Source: CADEFX01 sp963806735 (GTDB lineage Bacteria; Pseudomonadota; Alphaproteobacteria; Rhizobiales; Hyphomicrobiaceae). From it: a stretch of 64,000 nucleotides of DNA. The stretch lies in assembly GCA_963806735.1 (NCBI GenBank), contig CAWEBE010000069.1, forward strand, positions 164,650 to 228,649, given 5' to 3'. How positions within the stretch are numbered: the stretch's first letter is position 1; every line of letters starts with the position of its first letter. The position numbers were made by a program, and so were the translations under genes. Of this stretch, positions 25,681-33,454 are shown one piece after another. The notes below the pieces were generated by a model. The model saw only the letters and a list, made by a program, of their open reading frames with translations, did no database searches and was not told the origin of the DNA.

Positions 25681-26841
25681 ATGCTCGCAAGCACCGATCG
25701 CATCCTGATCACCCACGTCGGCAGTCTGCCGCGCAACGAGACGCTGTCTGATCTGTTGATCCGGCAGGAAGCCGGAGAGGCCATCGATGCGGCCGAGCTC
25801 GCCCGCCAGGTCGAGGCGGCCACCGCCCGCGTCATTGCCGATCAGGTCAAGGCCGGAGTCGATATCGGCAACGACGGCGAGCAGTCCCGAGTCGGCTTCC
25901 AGACTTATGTGCCGCGCTGCCTGTGCGGCTTCGGCGGCGAGTCGAAGCGCCCGCCCGCCCGAGACCAGATCGAGTTCCCGAGCTACTACCGGCAGATGGC
26001 GGCGCGCTTTCCGCATTCCGCACGCGTGATGAACGCCCCCGCGGCGCTCTCGGCCGTGGAATACGTCAATGGTGTGCCGATCCGTGACGACGCCGAGCGC
26101 TTGCGCAAACTAGGGACCGGCTTCCGCGAGACGTTCATGACCGCACCATCTCCCGGCATCGTCGCCACCACGATGATCAACCAGCATTACGACAGTCACG
26201 AGGCCTATCTGATGGCGCTGGCGGCGGCGCTCGCGCACGAGTACCGCGCCATCCACGAGGCCGGCCATGTGCTCCAGATCGACAGCCCGGATCTGGCCAT
26301 GGAGCGGCACCGCTTCTTCGGGCACCTGGACGAGCCGGCATTCCTCAAGCAGCTCGAGCTGCACGTGGCCGCCATCAACGCGGGGATCGCCGGCATTCCG
26401 CGCGACCGGGTGCGCCTGCACGTGTGCTGGGGCAACAACGATGGCCCGCACATCTATGACATCGCCATGACCACCATCCTGCCGGAGCTGTACCGGGCCA
26501 ACGTCGGCGCCCTGTCCATCGAGTTCGCCAACCCACGTCATCAGCATGAGTATGAGGCACTGGGCGCGAACCCGCTCCCGCCGCACATGCTTCTGATTCC
26601 GGGTGTCCTCGATACCACCACCAACTTTGTCGAGCACCCGCAGGTCGTCGCCCGGCGACTGCTGGAGGCGGTGCAGGCGGTTGGCGACAGGGAACGGGTC
26701 ATTGCCGGCACCGACTGCGGCTTCGGCACCTTTGCCGGACGGGAATATGTGGCCGAGGAGGTGGTGTGGCTGAAGCTCGCCGCAGCGGCCGAGGGTGCCC
26801 GTATTGCCTCGGATGCCCTGTGGGGTCGCCGGGCGGGTTAA
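25681..26841 (+). CDS. Methionine synthase II (MetE C-terminal domain)-like protein
   Basis: A 386-residue protein equal to the catalytic C-terminal half of cobalamin-independent methionine synthase, without the N-terminal half. ITHVGSLPRNE opens the barrel. Zinc-ligand candidates are the His/Cys in LHVCWGNNDGPH and the Cys in AGTDCGFGTFAGRE, as in COG0620 proteins. LQIDSPDLAMERHRF sits where MetE carries its substrate-binding acid. Single-domain members are widespread in soil bacteria near oxygenases and are thought to transfer methyl or sulfur groups; a few are linked to demethylation of aromatic ethers. It is not a housekeeping MetE. The gene stands alone on the plus strand after the small membrane protein gene and before the sigma factor gene. 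Confidence 0.85.
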   Translation: MLASTDRILITHVGSLPRNETLSDLLIRQEAGEAIDAAELARQVEAATARVIADQVKAGVDIGNDGEQSRVGFQTYVPRCLCGFGGESKRPPARDQIEFPSYYRQMAARFPHSARVMNAPAALSAVEYVNGVPIRDDAERLRKLGTGFRETFMTAPSPGIVATTMINQHYDSHEAYLMALAAALAHEYRAIHEAGHVLQIDSPDLAMERHRFFGHLDEPAFLKQLELHVAAINAGIAGIPRDRVRLHVCWGNNDGPHIYDIAMTTILPELYRANVGALSIEFANPRHQHEYEALGANPLPPHMLLIPGVLDTTTNFVEHPQVVARRLLEAVQAVGDRERVIAGTDCGFGTFAGREYVAEEVVWLKLAAAAEGARIASDALWGRRAG

Positions 26842-26964
26842 TCCGCTACGTGGCGGCTTTCAGGGGTCGTTCAGACCTTATATGCAACCTGCCTCGGCTG
26901 GCGGGACTGTGCGGTTGCCGGGTATATCACAGGGACATCGTCCGGCACCTGAAGGTTGCCGCAT

Positions 26965-27582
26965 TTGAACCGTTTCGTCGCTCAGCGCGACATAACCGGC
27001 AGCGAGGACATGGAGGCCCTGGATCAGACGGTCGCTGACCGGACGTTGCTGGAGGGGATAGCCCGCGGCGAGCGGGCAGCCTTTCAGCGCCTCTACACTC
27101 GCCAGAGCGTCCGCATCTTTCGGTTCCTGGTGCGGCTGGTGCAGAACAAGGCCACGGCAGAGGAGTTGCTGAACGAGGTATTCCTGGAGATCTGGCAGCA
27201 CGCTGCCCGCTACGAGGGGCGCTCCTCGCCATCCACCTGGATGATGGCGATCGCGCACAACAAGGCGGTCAGTAGCCTGCGCCGGCGCCGCGAGGTCACC
27301 GGCATCGACGAGAGTATGCCCGAGACGGCCGACCTCGACGATGATCCGGAGAAGACGGCGCAGAAGCAGGACAAGGGCCGCATCATGCGGACCTGCATCG
27401 CCGCCCTGTCTCCAGATCACCGAGAGATCCTGGACCTCGTTTATTACCAGGAGCTGTCGGTGGGGGAGGCGGCGGAGGCGCTGGGCATCCCCGAGAATAC
27501 CGTCAAGACGCGCATGTTCTACGCGCGCAAGAAGCTGTCGGAGCTCCTCAAGGAGCGTGGCGTGGATAGAGGATGGCCTTGA
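26965..27582 (+). CDS. ECF RNA polymerase sigma factor
   Basis: A group IV sigma factor of about 205 residues. Region 2 reads RLYTRQSVRIFRFLVRLV then ATAEELLNEVFLEIWQHA (the -10 recognition helix), with TWMMAIAHNKAVSSLRRRRE at 2.4. Region 4 is ALSPDHREILDLVYYQELSV followed by the helix-turn-helix AAEALGIPENTVKTRMFYAR. The start is uncertain: the TTG at 26965 (giving LNRFVAQRDIT) follows GAAGG by nine bases and its product resembles related proteins, while an ATG lies at 27010. It is followed by an anti-sigma factor (15-base gap) and a secreted protease, all on one strand, so it probably drives its own operon. The 123-base upstream region has no promoter I can name. Confidence 0.9.
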   Translation: MNRFVAQRDITGSEDMEALDQTVADRTLLEGIARGERAAFQRLYTRQSVRIFRFLVRLVQNKATAEELLNEVFLEIWQHAARYEGRSSPSTWMMAIAHNKAVSSLRRRREVTGIDESMPETADLDDDPEKTAQKQDKGRIMRTCIAALSPDHREILDLVYYQELSVGEAAEALGIPENTVKTRMFYARKKLSELLKERGVDRGWP

Positions 27583-27597
27583 GCGGCCACGGATGCG

Positions 27598-28275
27598 ATG
27601 AACGCAACGATGGATGAGCGCGAGGAGATCGAGGCCCTGCTGCCGTGGTTCGTCACCGGCAAGCTGGCTGAGGCCGAGCGCGTGCGCGTCGAGCTTTACC
27701 TCGCCGAGCACCCGGACGTGGCGCGGCAGGTGGCGCTGGCCCGCGAGGAGAGCGCCGAGACGATTGCAGGCGCCGAGAGTTTCGGTGTGCCGAGCCGCGC
27801 CTCGTTCGACCGCCTGATGGTCGAGGTCGGCAGGCAGGAGCGCCGCCAGGCCGGCTTGCTGCAGAGTTTCGCGCCATACTTGGAGCGCATCGCCGACTGG
27901 ATCGGTGGTTTCTCTCGCATGCAGCTCGGCGGCTTGGCCGTCGCCGCAGCACTGCTGCTCGCCGTGCAGGCGGTTACTGTGACCTATTTGATGACCGGCG
28001 GTGGCGCGACTTACCAAACGGCCTCGGGACCATCGGATATCGCGCCTGCGCGTGGTACGTTTGCGCTGGTGACCTTCAAGCCAGCTGCAACGGCGCAGGA
28101 AATCACGGCAATGCTGGCTGAGGTCGGAGCCCAGGTGGTCGACGGTCCGAAGGCGGGCGGCATCTGGCGCGTACGCCTGTCGGCCGAGCCGCTGGCGGCC
28201 GCGGATGCCGAAGCAAGAATTGCAACGATGCGTGCGAAGAGCACCGTCGTGGGGTTCGTCTCACTGACGCAGTAG
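27598..28275 (+). CDS. Membrane-anchored anti-sigma factor with propeptide-like outer domain
   Basis: A 225-residue single-pass membrane protein. Residues 1-105 form the cytoplasmic sigma-binding part (EREEIEALLPWFVTGKLAEA, helical, without the zinc-binding His/Cys of ZAS domains). A membrane helix follows at about 111-132 (LGGLAVAAALLLAVQAVTVT). After a short linker, residues 153-222 form a compact domain (TFALVTFKPAATAQEITAML, then GAQVVDGPKAGGIWRVRLSA, ending STVVGFVSLTQ). Its pattern resembles the inhibitor I9/propeptide of subtilisins, and the next gene encodes a subtilisin whose own propeptide shows the same pattern. The domain may be the sensor that the protease recognises. This link is an inference from pattern and gene order. 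Confidence 0.8.
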   Translation: MNATMDEREEIEALLPWFVTGKLAEAERVRVELYLAEHPDVARQVALAREESAETIAGAESFGVPSRASFDRLMVEVGRQERRQAGLLQSFAPYLERIADWIGGFSRMQLGGLAVAAALLLAVQAVTVTYLMTGGGATYQTASGPSDIAPARGTFALVTFKPAATAQEITAMLAEVGAQVVDGPKAGGIWRVRLSAEPLAAADAEARIATMRAKSTVVGFVSLTQ

Positions 28276-28290
28276 ATGTGGAGTGCAGCG

Positions 28291-29838
28291 ATGCGCACGG
28301 GGAGAGCGTGGACGAGCGTTGTATCCGGTTTCACTCTGGCGGCCGCTCTGGTGGCTGCCGGTTTTCTTTCCGCGAGCACGGCGCACGCGGAAAGGAGTTT
28401 CCGGACCGCCAAACACAAGCCTGGTCTCACCAAGTCAGGCTGGGTGAAGCTCACGCAGGGCCGCGGCAAGTATCCCGGTGGCAATGAGGGAGGCGGTGGT
28501 GGGCGGGGCAGACCGGGCTTTGGCGGAGGCGGCTTTGGCATCGTGATCCCGCTGCCGGGACCGGGAGGGGGAGGAAATTACGATCGCCCACCGCGGCGGC
28601 AAGTCGAGGACGATGATGACAAGCCGCGCAAGCCACCGAAGAAGAAATCGACAGGAAAGTCCGGCGGTTCTCCGCCCACGATCGTGGCACGGCCGCAGCC
28701 GCGCCCGGCCGGCACGCCACCGGCGCCGATCGGCCCGCTGAACGGTGAGCGTCGTGATCGCGAAGTCCTGGTCACGCTCGCCGATGCGACACCTGACAAC
28801 GTCGTCACCGGTCTTGGGCGGGCCTATCGCCTCAATCAGCAGTCCAACTTCCAATCTTCGACGCTCGGCGTCCGCCTGGCGCGTTTCCGCATCCCCGACA
28901 ACCGCGGTCTGGATGAAGTCATGAGCCAGCTCGCGGGCGACGCGCGTGTGCTCGCGGTGCAGCCGGTCTACATCTATCTCTTCAGCCAGGGTGCGGCGGC
29001 CAGCGCCGTGGCCGCGCCGCAGTACGCCGCAGATAAAGTGCGCCTCACCGAGGCCCATCGTCTGTCGCGTGGCCGCAACGTGCCCATTGTCATCATCGAC
29101 ACCGGCGTCGACGCAACGCATCCCGAGCTCAAGGGCGCCGCCATCCAATCGTTCGATGCAGTCGGCTCTGGAAAGAGCGTTGCCGAGCCACACGGCACTG
29201 CCATCGCCGGCATCGTCGGCGCGCGTGAGCAGCTGACCGGCATGGCGCCTGATGCGCGCATCGTCGCGGTGCGTGCCTTTGCGCAAGGGGCCTCGGGCCG
29301 CGTCGAAGGCACGACGGAGACGCTCATCAAGGGCATCGACATGGGCCTCAAGAACGGCGGCCGCTTGTTCAACTTGAGCTTCACCGGCCCGCGAGACCCG
29401 AGCGTGGAGCAGATCATCCGCATCGCCGAGGGCAAAGGGGCGGTGTTCATCGCCGCCGCCGGCAACGGGGGTCCGGCTGCACCGGCTGCATTTCCCGCGG
29501 CCTACGACACGGTGGTGGCCGTGACGGCCGTGGACAGCGGTGACAAGCTGTACGAGCGCGCCAATCGGGGCAGCTACATCGCACTGGCGGCGCCGGGGGT
29601 CGACATCTTGGCGCTGGCGCCCAAGCGCGGCTACGAGCTGTCGTCAGGTACCTCGCTGGCCGCCGCCCACGTCTCCGGCATCGTCGCCTTGATGATGGAG
29701 CGCAAGCCCGGCCTGCGCTCGGCCGACATCCGCCGCCTGTTGGCCGACAGCGCGCGCCGCGGCGAGCAGAATTGGGCGCAGCAGGACTTCGGCGCCGGCG
29801 TGGTCGATGCGGCGCGCGCGCTGGAGGCGCTGAACTAA
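28291..29838 (+). CDS. Secreted subtilisin-like (S8) serine protease with Gly/Pro-rich linker
   Basis: A 515-residue exported S8 peptidase. A signal peptide (about residues 1-34, ending STAHAE) leads into a low-complexity segment rich in Gly, Pro and Lys (about 50-150). A propeptide-like domain follows (about 158-227, REVLVTLADATPDNVVTGL to VLAVQPVYIY), then the catalytic domain. The triad is intact: Asp270 in IDTGVDATHPEL, His301 in PHGTAIAGI, Ser455 in SSGTSLAAAHVSG; Asn392 in AAAGNGG provides the oxyanion hole. ATG 28291 has GGAG seven bases upstream; an ATG directly after the previous stop (28276) lacks one. Third gene of the sigma/anti-sigma operon. It probably acts in the periplasm, possibly on the anti-sigma factor. 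Confidence 0.9.
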   Translation: MRTGRAWTSVVSGFTLAAALVAAGFLSASTAHAERSFRTAKHKPGLTKSGWVKLTQGRGKYPGGNEGGGGGRGRPGFGGGGFGIVIPLPGPGGGGNYDRPPRRQVEDDDDKPRKPPKKKSTGKSGGSPPTIVARPQPRPAGTPPAPIGPLNGERRDREVLVTLADATPDNVVTGLGRAYRLNQQSNFQSSTLGVRLARFRIPDNRGLDEVMSQLAGDARVLAVQPVYIYLFSQGAAASAVAAPQYAADKVRLTEAHRLSRGRNVPIVIIDTGVDATHPELKGAAIQSFDAVGSGKSVAEPHGTAIAGIVGAREQLTGMAPDARIVAVRAFAQGASGRVEGTTETLIKGIDMGLKNGGRLFNLSFTGPRDPSVEQIIRIAEGKGAVFIAAAGNGGPAAPAAFPAAYDTVVAVTAVDSGDKLYERANRGSYIALAAPGVDILALAPKRGYELSSGTSLAAAHVSGIVALMMERKPGLRSADIRRLLADSARRGEQNWAQQDFGAGVVDAARALEALN

Positions 29839-29870
29839 GAAAACGAAGACTGCAACGGGGAAGGGGCGCC

Positions 29871-31478
29871 ATGGAATACGACTATGTGATCGTGGGCGCC
29901 GGGTCGGCAGGCTCGGTGCTCGCCGACCGTCTGACTGCGAGCGGCAAGTACACAGTGCTCCTGCTGGAAGCTGGCCCGAGCGACTACAAGAGCCCGTGGA
30001 TCCACTTCCCTGCAGGCGTCTTTCACCTGCTCGACAATAAGAAGGTCAACTGGTGCTACTACACGAAGCCTGAGCCTCGTACTCGAAATCGCGAAATCCT
30101 TTATCCGCGCGGCCGTGTGCTCGGCGGGTCCAGCTCCATCAACGGCAGCCTGCAGGTGCGCGGCCAGCGCGAGGATTTCGATGATTGGGCCGCCGCGGGC
30201 TGTCGTGGCTGGAGCTACGCCGATGTGCTGCCCTGCTTCAAGAAGTCCGAGACCTATTTGCCGGGCGATCCTGAGTATCGCGGCCGGAGCGGGCCCCTGG
30301 TGATCCAGGATTTTGCCAATCACCATCCGCTGACGGTTGATTTCGTCAAAGCGGGTCAGCAGGCCGGCCTCGCGTGGAATCCGGACTACAATGCAGCCCA
30401 CCAGGACGGCATTGGCTATGCGCAGCTGACGCGCAAAGGCCGTTGGCGCATGAGCACGGCGCGCGCCTTCCTGCGCCCTGCCATGAAGCGCGCCAATCTC
30501 AAGGTCGAGACGGATGTGCTCGTCACCGGACTGAACTTCGCTGGTAATCGCGTCGCTGGTGTCAGCTTCGGTCGCGGCAACGGGCAGGCGGTGTCCGAGC
30601 CGGTCAACGCGCGGCGCGAGGTGATCCTCTCGGCCGGCGCCATCAACTCGCCGCATCTCCTGCAGCTATCCGGCATCGGTGCACCCGATCACCTGAAGTC
30701 CATAGGCGTGCCGGTGCGCGCGGCGCTCCCCGGCGTCGGCTACAACTTCCACGACCACTACGTGGCGCGCGTCGTGCGTGACGTTCACGGCCGCATCACG
30801 GTCAACGAGCAGTCGCGCGGCCTGCGCCTCATGTGGGAATTGGTGCGTTTTGCCTTTCGTGCCGACGGAATCCTCACCTACACGGCCGGCAATAGCTTGG
30901 TGTTCGCACGCTCGCGGCCGGAATTGACCCGCCCCGACATCCAGCTCACATTCGCGCCCGCCAGCTATCAAGACGGCCGCCTTGGCAAGCTCGATGTGAA
31001 GCCCGGCATGACCAGCGGCGGCTGGCAGTTGCGGCCGTTGAGCCGCGGCAGCGTGCTGGCCAAAAGCGGCGATCCGCGTCAGGCGCCTGCCATCGCGCCC
31101 AATTATCTCGATCACGAGACTGATCGGGCCGCCTTCATTGCCGCACTTAGGCTCGCCCGCAAAATTCTCAACGCACCCATTTTCGAAGTCTGCGGTGGCA
31201 AAGAGGTGCATCCCGGCAAGGATGTGCAGACCGATGACGAGTGGCTCGACTACGGCTACCGCAACGGCGGCACCGTGTATCACCCGGTCGGCACCTGCAA
31301 GATGGGCACGGACCGCATGGCTGTGGTCGATCCCGAGCTGCGCGTGCACGGCGTCGCCGGTTTGCGTGTGGTCGATGCCTCCATCATGCCCGTCACCACG
31401 TCCGGCAACACCAACGCGCCAACCATCATGATCGCGGAGAAAGCTGCCGACATGATCCTGCAATCGGCTGAGGCCTGA
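29871..31478 (+). CDS. GMC-family FAD-dependent oxidoreductase (choline dehydrogenase-like)
   Basis: A 535-residue flavoenzyme of the glucose-methanol-choline family. The FAD-binding start is DYVIVGAGSAGSVLADRL. The GMC signature 1 region is GRVLGGSSSINGSLQVRG and signature 2 is SAGAINSPHLLQLSGIG. The catalytic His lies in GGTVYHPVGTCKMG and the conserved Asn in TTSGNTNAPTIMIAEKAADM. Members oxidise primary alcohols such as choline, aliphatic or aromatic alcohols and polyethylene glycol. ATG 29871 is preceded by GGGGAAGGGG. It lies 32 bases behind the S8 protease gene, close enough to be read through, and converges on the transglutaminase-like gene with 13 bases between stops. The substrate is unknown. 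Confidence 0.9.
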   Translation: MEYDYVIVGAGSAGSVLADRLTASGKYTVLLLEAGPSDYKSPWIHFPAGVFHLLDNKKVNWCYYTKPEPRTRNREILYPRGRVLGGSSSINGSLQVRGQREDFDDWAAAGCRGWSYADVLPCFKKSETYLPGDPEYRGRSGPLVIQDFANHHPLTVDFVKAGQQAGLAWNPDYNAAHQDGIGYAQLTRKGRWRMSTARAFLRPAMKRANLKVETDVLVTGLNFAGNRVAGVSFGRGNGQAVSEPVNARREVILSAGAINSPHLLQLSGIGAPDHLKSIGVPVRAALPGVGYNFHDHYVARVVRDVHGRITVNEQSRGLRLMWELVRFAFRADGILTYTAGNSLVFARSRPELTRPDIQLTFAPASYQDGRLGKLDVKPGMTSGGWQLRPLSRGSVLAKSGDPRQAPAIAPNYLDHETDRAAFIAALRLARKILNAPIFEVCGGKEVHPGKDVQTDDEWLDYGYRNGGTVYHPVGTCKMGTDRMAVVDPELRVHGVAGLRVVDASIMPVTTSGNTNAPTIMIAEKAADMILQSAEA

Positions 31479-31491
31479 GACGCACTACCGT

Positions 31492-32316
31492 TCAGCCCTC
31501 GATCAGTCCGCGGCCTTGGGCCACATTCACCTTCACGGCTAGCACTTCGTCGGCGCCCCCGACTTGCGCCCCGCGCGCCGGCGCCGCCTCCAGGTAGTCG
31601 GGCCCCACCGCCACGCGTACATGCCGATCGGTCATGCACACGCCGTGGGCTGGATCGAACCCGACCCAACCGAGCCCTTCGACATAGGCTTCGGCCCAGG
31701 CGTGGCCAGCGTCCTGCTCCTGCCGGTCGGTACGCAGGTAGTAGCCGCTGACGTAGCGCGCAGGCGCGTGCAAGGCTCGCGCCCCGGCGATGAAGATATG
31801 CGCGAAGTCCTGACACACGCCGCGTCCGGCCTCCAGGGCGTGGTCGGCCGTCGTGGCTACCGTCGTCGTTCCGACTGCAAAGGCCATGCAGCGGCTGATC
31901 TCGTCCATGAGCCGGTGCAGCGCCGCGAGCCGATCGCCGGCCGCGGCGGCAGCAGCGGTCTCGGCAAAATCTCGCAGCCTTGGACTGACGGCCGTCAAGG
32001 GCGTCTCGCGCAGATAAAGGGGCAGGGGCAGCCGTTCCATCGTGCCGCGCACGATGCCCTTGGTGTCCGTCGTGTCCATTTCCCCGTCGACCGTCACGCG
32101 CGCGCTGGCGACCGGTCCTTCGATGAACACCATATGCGTGATGTTGCCATAGGCGTCCTCATCCCGGTGTAGCCGCGCATCGGCATCGATCTCCACGCGC
32201 CAGCGGCGCACGAAATGCCCCTCGAAGCTGCGCGGCGTCATGCGCAGGAGCTGTAACGCCGATCGCGCCGGCGCGCCGTAGCTGTAGGACGTTTCGTGGC
32301 GCACCCTGATCCGCAT
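31492..32316 (-). CDS. Transglutaminase-like protein of the alpha-E/ATP-grasp system
   Basis: A 274-residue protein with an N-terminal beta domain (MRIRVRHETSYSYGAPARSA, the bacterial transglutaminase-like N-terminal region) and a transglutaminase-like papain-fold core. The catalytic Cys is in EAGRGVCQDFAHIFIAGAR, the His in DAGHAWAEAYVEG and the Asp in WVGFDPAHG. All three triad residues are present and no signal peptide is seen, so it should be cytoplasmic. It belongs with the alpha-E and circularly permuted ATP-grasp genes upstream on the same strand (193-base gap holding a palindromic repeat). Comparative genomics of this set predicts modification of peptides by amide-bond formation and cleavage; no reaction has been shown from sequence. 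Confidence 0.9.
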   Translation of the reverse strand: MRIRVRHETSYSYGAPARSALQLLRMTPRSFEGHFVRRWRVEIDADARLHRDEDAYGNITHMVFIEGPVASARVTVDGEMDTTDTKGIVRGTMERLPLPLYLRETPLTAVSPRLRDFAETAAAAAAGDRLAALHRLMDEISRCMAFAVGTTTVATTADHALEAGRGVCQDFAHIFIAGARALHAPARYVSGYYLRTDRQEQDAGHAWAEAYVEGLGWVGFDPAHGVCMTDRHVRVAVGPDYLEAAPARGAQVGGADEVLAVKVNVAQGRGLIEG

Positions 32317-32322
32317 CGGCTT

Positions 32323-32333
32323 CTAGTGTCCCG
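32323..32333 (+). repeat. CTAGTGTCCCG element
   Basis: Six bases upstream of the transglutaminase-like gene start, in its 5' flank, is one of four copies of an 11-base sequence found in this window at gene boundaries (others: 45984-45994 direct; 11030-11040 and 44286-44296 as the complement). Here it stands alone without an obvious partner arm and probably is a remnant of the larger palindrome. Confidence 0.5.
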
Positions 32334-32377
32334 ATTCTGACACAGATTGAAGCTGGAGCGCTAATCCAACCCACGTT

Positions 32378-32467
32378 GTCATCCCGGTGCTTGTCACCGG
32401 GATCCATCCATCCTCAAGTGCCGAGGCCAACCGATAGATGGATCCCGGGCACAAGGCCCGGGATGAC
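32378..32467. repeat. Long inverted repeat with gtcatcccgg/ccgggatgac ends
   Basis: Two 31-base arms, 32378-32408 and 32437-32467, are inverted copies with about four mismatches and enclose 28 bases. Each arm is itself a small hairpin (atcccgg...ccgggat). Elements with gtcatcccgg...ccgggatccatc arms are scattered through many alphaproteobacterial genomes between genes. It lies between the alpha-E and transglutaminase-like genes, so it could act as an RNA hairpin that lowers expression of the last gene. Confidence 0.75.
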
Positions 32468-32509
32468 TGAGTAAGGGCATGTTCGATCCAGATCGGAAAA
32501 GCTCTAGCC

Positions 32510-33451
32510 TCACGACAGGTATTGCTCGCTGATCGCGGCGCCGAGCCGGTTGTTCTCGGCGATGAACTCGGTCAGGAACTCGTGCAGTCCGGACTGGAAG
32601 ATGTCCTCCGTGTCGGAATTCTGCAGGCGCGCATAGGTCGCGCGCCCGATGCGTTGCGCCTGTCCCTGGCGCCCGTACCCCTCGGCGAGCCGATCCAGAT
32701 ACTGGTTGAGCGACTCGTAGCAGGAAATGAGCGAACGTGGCTGCTCGGGCCGCAGGATGAGGAAATCTGCCACCAGCCAAGGTCGGATGTTCTCGCGATA
32801 GACCCAGTGATAGGAGGTCACGGCGGAGACGGCGCGCAGAATCGAGGACCATTGGAAATAGTCGAGGCCGCCGCCGACCGGCTCCCACTCCGGCAGCAGC
32901 ACGTGATACTTGACGTCGAGCAAGCGCGCGATGTTGTCGGCGCGCTCGACGAACGTGCCGAGCCGCTGGAACCAGAAATGATCCGTCCGCAGCATGGTGC
33001 GATAGGCCGCACCGTCGAAGCGGAGCGAGGTCTCCTTGACGCTTTGCAGGAAGTCGCTGAGCTGACCCGGCGACATCGACCCCAGCTTCACGCGCTGCAT
33101 CTCGTTCCAGGCGCCGTTGACGATCTCCCACATCTCGCCAGTCAGTGCCGTGCGCACCGCCCGCGCATTGAACCGTGCCGTCTCCAGGCACGCCCGGATG
33201 GATGTCGGATTGGATTCGCCAGCGACGATGAAGGCGATGACGTTCTCGCGCGTCGCATCGGGATAGGTATTGAAGAACGACTCGGCGCACGCCGCCGTGG
33301 CAATGGCCGATTCCCACTCGTTGGACTGGCCCGCGTAAGCAGAGGGCAGAGCCGAGAGACGCTGCGCCACATCGAGAATACGCGCCAGGTTCTCCGCGCG
33401 CTCCATGTAGCGCGACAGCCAGTACAGATTGTCCGCCATTCGCGACAGCAT
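32510..33451 (-). CDS. Alpha-E domain protein
   Basis: A 313-residue almost entirely helical protein of the alpha-E (DUF403) family. The start MLSRMADNLYWLSRYMERAE is the signature of the family and carries conserved acidic and aromatic residues. RTDHFWFQRLGTFVERADNI and VYRENIRPWLVADFLIL are later conserved blocks. The family always travels with circularly permuted ATP-grasp and transglutaminase-like proteins, as here. It has no known enzyme activity and may be a scaffold or a substrate-binding helical bundle. It starts three bases after the ATP-grasp stop codon, so the two are translationally linked. There is no signal peptide or membrane segment. Confidence 0.92.
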   Translation of the reverse strand: MLSRMADNLYWLSRYMERAENLARILDVAQRLSALPSAYAGQSNEWESAIATAACAESFFNTYPDATRENVIAFIVAGESNPTSIRACLETARFNARAVRTALTGEMWEIVNGAWNEMQRVKLGSMSPGQLSDFLQSVKETSLRFDGAAYRTMLRTDHFWFQRLGTFVERADNIARLLDVKYHVLLPEWEPVGGGLDYFQWSSILRAVSAVTSYHWVYRENIRPWLVADFLILRPEQPRSLISCYESLNQYLDRLAEGYGRQGQAQRIGRATYARLQNSDTEDIFQSGLHEFLTEFIAENNRLGAAISEQYLS

Positions 33452-33454
33452 GGG

